Source: Bigelowiella natans CCMP2755 (Eukaryota > Cercozoa > Chlorarachniophyceae). Taken from it: DNA of 40,000 nt. The stretch spans positions 1 to 40,000 of the forward strand of contig ADNK01003456.1 of assembly GCA_000320545.1 (NCBI GenBank), written 5' to 3'. The position numbers were made by a program, and so were the translations under genes. Positions 38,041 to 40,000 of the stretch are shown piece by piece. How positions within the stretch are numbered: the stretch's first letter is position 1; every line of letters begins with the position of its first letter. The notes under the pieces are model-generated. The model saw nothing but the letters and a program-made list of their open reading frames with translations. It was not told where the DNA came from and did no database searches.

Positions 38041-39000
38041 CTAATTCTAGCACATTTAGCTGCTGTGTGTAGCTAGTTCCTACCGCTATCCATCTATGTA
38101 GGAGAGCATCGCAACTAGCCAGCCCCGCGAGTACTCATACTAGAGTATCCAGCATGTCTCTCTAGCTCTTCTCAATCCGCCACTTATTCATCATTTCGCG
38201 GCCCATGTCTCTAGATCTGGCCACATCTTAACATGATTGACCGGTCGTCGACCTAGCGAGCGCATTCACTACTACTAGCTAGCTAGACTACTAGACGCTA
38301 GTGCAGCCGATGATTCCTTTGCTAGTTTGGCAAAAATTGAATGGCAATGCTCAATGCTAGAATGCTAAGAATGCACAAAGTGCTAGCTAGCTAGCTAGCT
38401 AGAGTGTACATGATCGCAATGTGAATCGCACACATCGTGATGCAACATAGCTAGCTAGCAACCGTAGATGCGCAAGCTAGCAAGAATGTAAGCTAGCTAG
38501 CTACGCTAGACAGATCTTGCATAGCTAGCTAGCTAGCTAGCGCTAGTTAGCTAGAGATGCTGAGCTTGCTAGATTGTTGCATGCTTGCGCCGTGTTATAT
38601 TTGACGCATGCATGCATGCAGCAACGACGTACAGCGCAGCAGGTGACTCGATCTAGCCAAATTGTGGCTGAGGCGGGCGTGCTGCTAGCGTGGGCCAGGT
38701 GGTGTCTACGACAGAATGCATAGGTTATAAAGTGTGTGACAGACGGCAAGAATACTAGAATAGGCGTGGCGTCTAGTGGAGCAGATTGATACGATTAGGC
38801 TATGAGACAAACGGCTCATTGCGTATAAGCTGAGGCTACTAGGACCACAATCACTGCATGCCATGACCGAGCATTTATTTACCAGTAAGGATGTGAACAT
38901 CTAGATGTGCTGCCTTAATGTTGCGACACAAGTGCTGCTAATAATAATAATAATAACAAAGTGCTGCTGTAAACGCACTAGCTAGCTAGCGCATGATGCC
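38040..39000. other. Compositional island C, dense in CTAG words
   Basis: Dozens of CTAG, GCTAGC and GCATGC words, many in runs of (GCTA)n as near 38382-38401 and 38521-38540. Higher GC and no CA/TA/GAT microsatellites until a short AAT run near 38939. Its minus-strand translation at 38706-38900 (PSSLSLYAMSRLSHSL, STRRHAYSSILAVCHTL) loosely resembles that of island B at 32739-33101 (PSSLELHVVSRLASSL, STARRGNTPTVFVMC). It may be a diverged copy of the same repeat. No gene recognised. Confidence 0.45.
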
Positions 39001-39590
39001 TGGTAATAGACACTCTGACATATACACTACTTCTGAACTTCATTTTGGTTCATTTTGAGGCCAGACATGCACAATTTATATATGATATATGATACTTTAT
39101 GAAACGATAGGTCATCATGACGTTGAATTTATTGATCTATTCACACTGCAACGACCACTTTATCGATAACACGTAAGAATACGATGACTGTCAATATACT
39201 GCTGCTTAACTCCGAACACAACTATCTATCTATTATCATCCTAATTTGGTCACGATGATGATATATAATTTTTGGGTTTTTGCCTGATGATTCTTGTGTA
39301 ATGCTACTACTACTACTACTACTACTACTACTCTTTTCTACTCAACGAGTGAGCTATCCGTTATTGCTCTTACGTTAGAAGCAGGTTCATCCAATGAATT
39401 GAAATAGAACACCTCTGTGATATATTAATAAAAGTAAACATCCAATCATCACCAGCATACCACCACCATCAGTATTCACTTCTCATGTCAAAAAGAATCT
39501 AGGAATCTAAAATTGGTGTATCATGCAAGCCTTAAATTGTTATCAATCAATCAATCAATCAACCATCTTTGCTTTTAAAATGACGAAGTA
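39000..39590. repeat. Repeat-bearing intergenic DNA
   Basis: Contains a (CTA)n run at about 39303-39332 and AATC runs near 39545-39562. No exon, RNA gene or promoter recognised. Confidence 0.6.
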
Positions 39591-39593
39591 GCT

Positions 39594-39796
39594 TTGAAAG
39601 TTGATAGTGATAATGATAATGATGATGGTAATGTCTTTGTGTATTTTCTTATTATTTGTTGGAACAATCAATCAATCGATCAATCAATCAATTATCTACC
39701 CGCTGGTGGCAATCTCTTCGTAAATTTACCGGTGCCTGCAGGGTATCCTGGCGATGATAGTAGAGATGATGACGATAATGATGATGATGGTGATGG

Positions 39797-39827
<31 letters not shown>

Positions 39828-39914
39828 AGTAGAGATGATGATGATGATGATAGTAAAGATGATGATGATGGTGATGATAATGATAATGATAATGATGATG
39901 ATGATGGTAATTGA
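39594..39914 (+). CDS. Asp-rich candidate exon at the window's right end
   Basis: An open frame that reads LPAGGNLFVNLPVPAGYPG followed by a long Asp/Ser/Gly run coded by GAT triplets. The first part looks protein-like and CTGCAG just before GGTATCC could be an acceptor. The frame starts and ends in repeats, and any further exons would lie beyond 40000. It may be part of a gene or a chance frame in a GAT microsatellite. Confidence 0.25.
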
Positions 39915-39948
39915 AGAGCAACATTCGTGGAACATAAATACTACTACC

Positions 39949-39982
<34 letters not shown>

Positions 39983-40000
39983 ATGCTATACCACCGCAAC

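Overview
This is a piece of a nuclear eukaryotic genome. It is AT-rich, full of microsatellites (CA, TA, GA, and the triplets GAT/ATC, ACT/AGT, TTC/GAA), and uses the standard genetic code. Genes are cut into many short exons (about 25-500 nt) by GT-AG introns, and most of the simple repeats lie in those introns. I rebuilt four genes by hand, chaining acceptor and donor sites so that reading phase is kept across each junction. The style suggests a microbial protist or alga (stramenopile-like is my guess), but nothing here fixes the lineage.

Layout. 1-640: microsatellite-rich DNA with no gene seen. About 640-2445: 'island A', less repetitive and richer in GC, unassigned. 2449-18975, minus strand: one very large gene of about 39 exons and about 1,520 residues. 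It begins with a hydrophobic signal or anchor sequence and a poly-Ser stretch, continues with about 1,000 residues I do not recognise, and ends in a metallo-beta-lactamase-fold (glyoxalase II / LACTB2-like) domain whose metal-binding motif looks degenerate. 18976-19462: a 487-bp head-to-head spacer. 19463-30637, plus strand: a 28-exon amino-acid transporter of the AAAP family (664 aa) with a long hydrophilic C-terminal tail. A coding-looking stretch continues in frame past its stop, to 30910. About 31950-33490: 'island B', like A. 33493-35465, minus strand: a six-exon protein with about seven membrane segments, family unknown. 36115-37772, plus strand: a clear six-exon PITH-domain protein (PITHD1 orthologue, 211 aa). 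About 38040-39000: 'island C', packed with CTAG/GCTAGC words. 39000-40000: repeats and one Asp-rich candidate exon.

The genes are arranged as two divergent pairs: the beta-lactamase-fold gene with the transporter, and the seven-membrane-segment gene with PITHD1. There is no sign of a shared pathway. The most unusual item is the large beta-lactamase-fold fusion, which keeps the fold's sequence landmarks but seems to have lost catalytic residues. The most puzzling non-coding items are the three compositional islands, each of which lies beside the 3' end of a gene.
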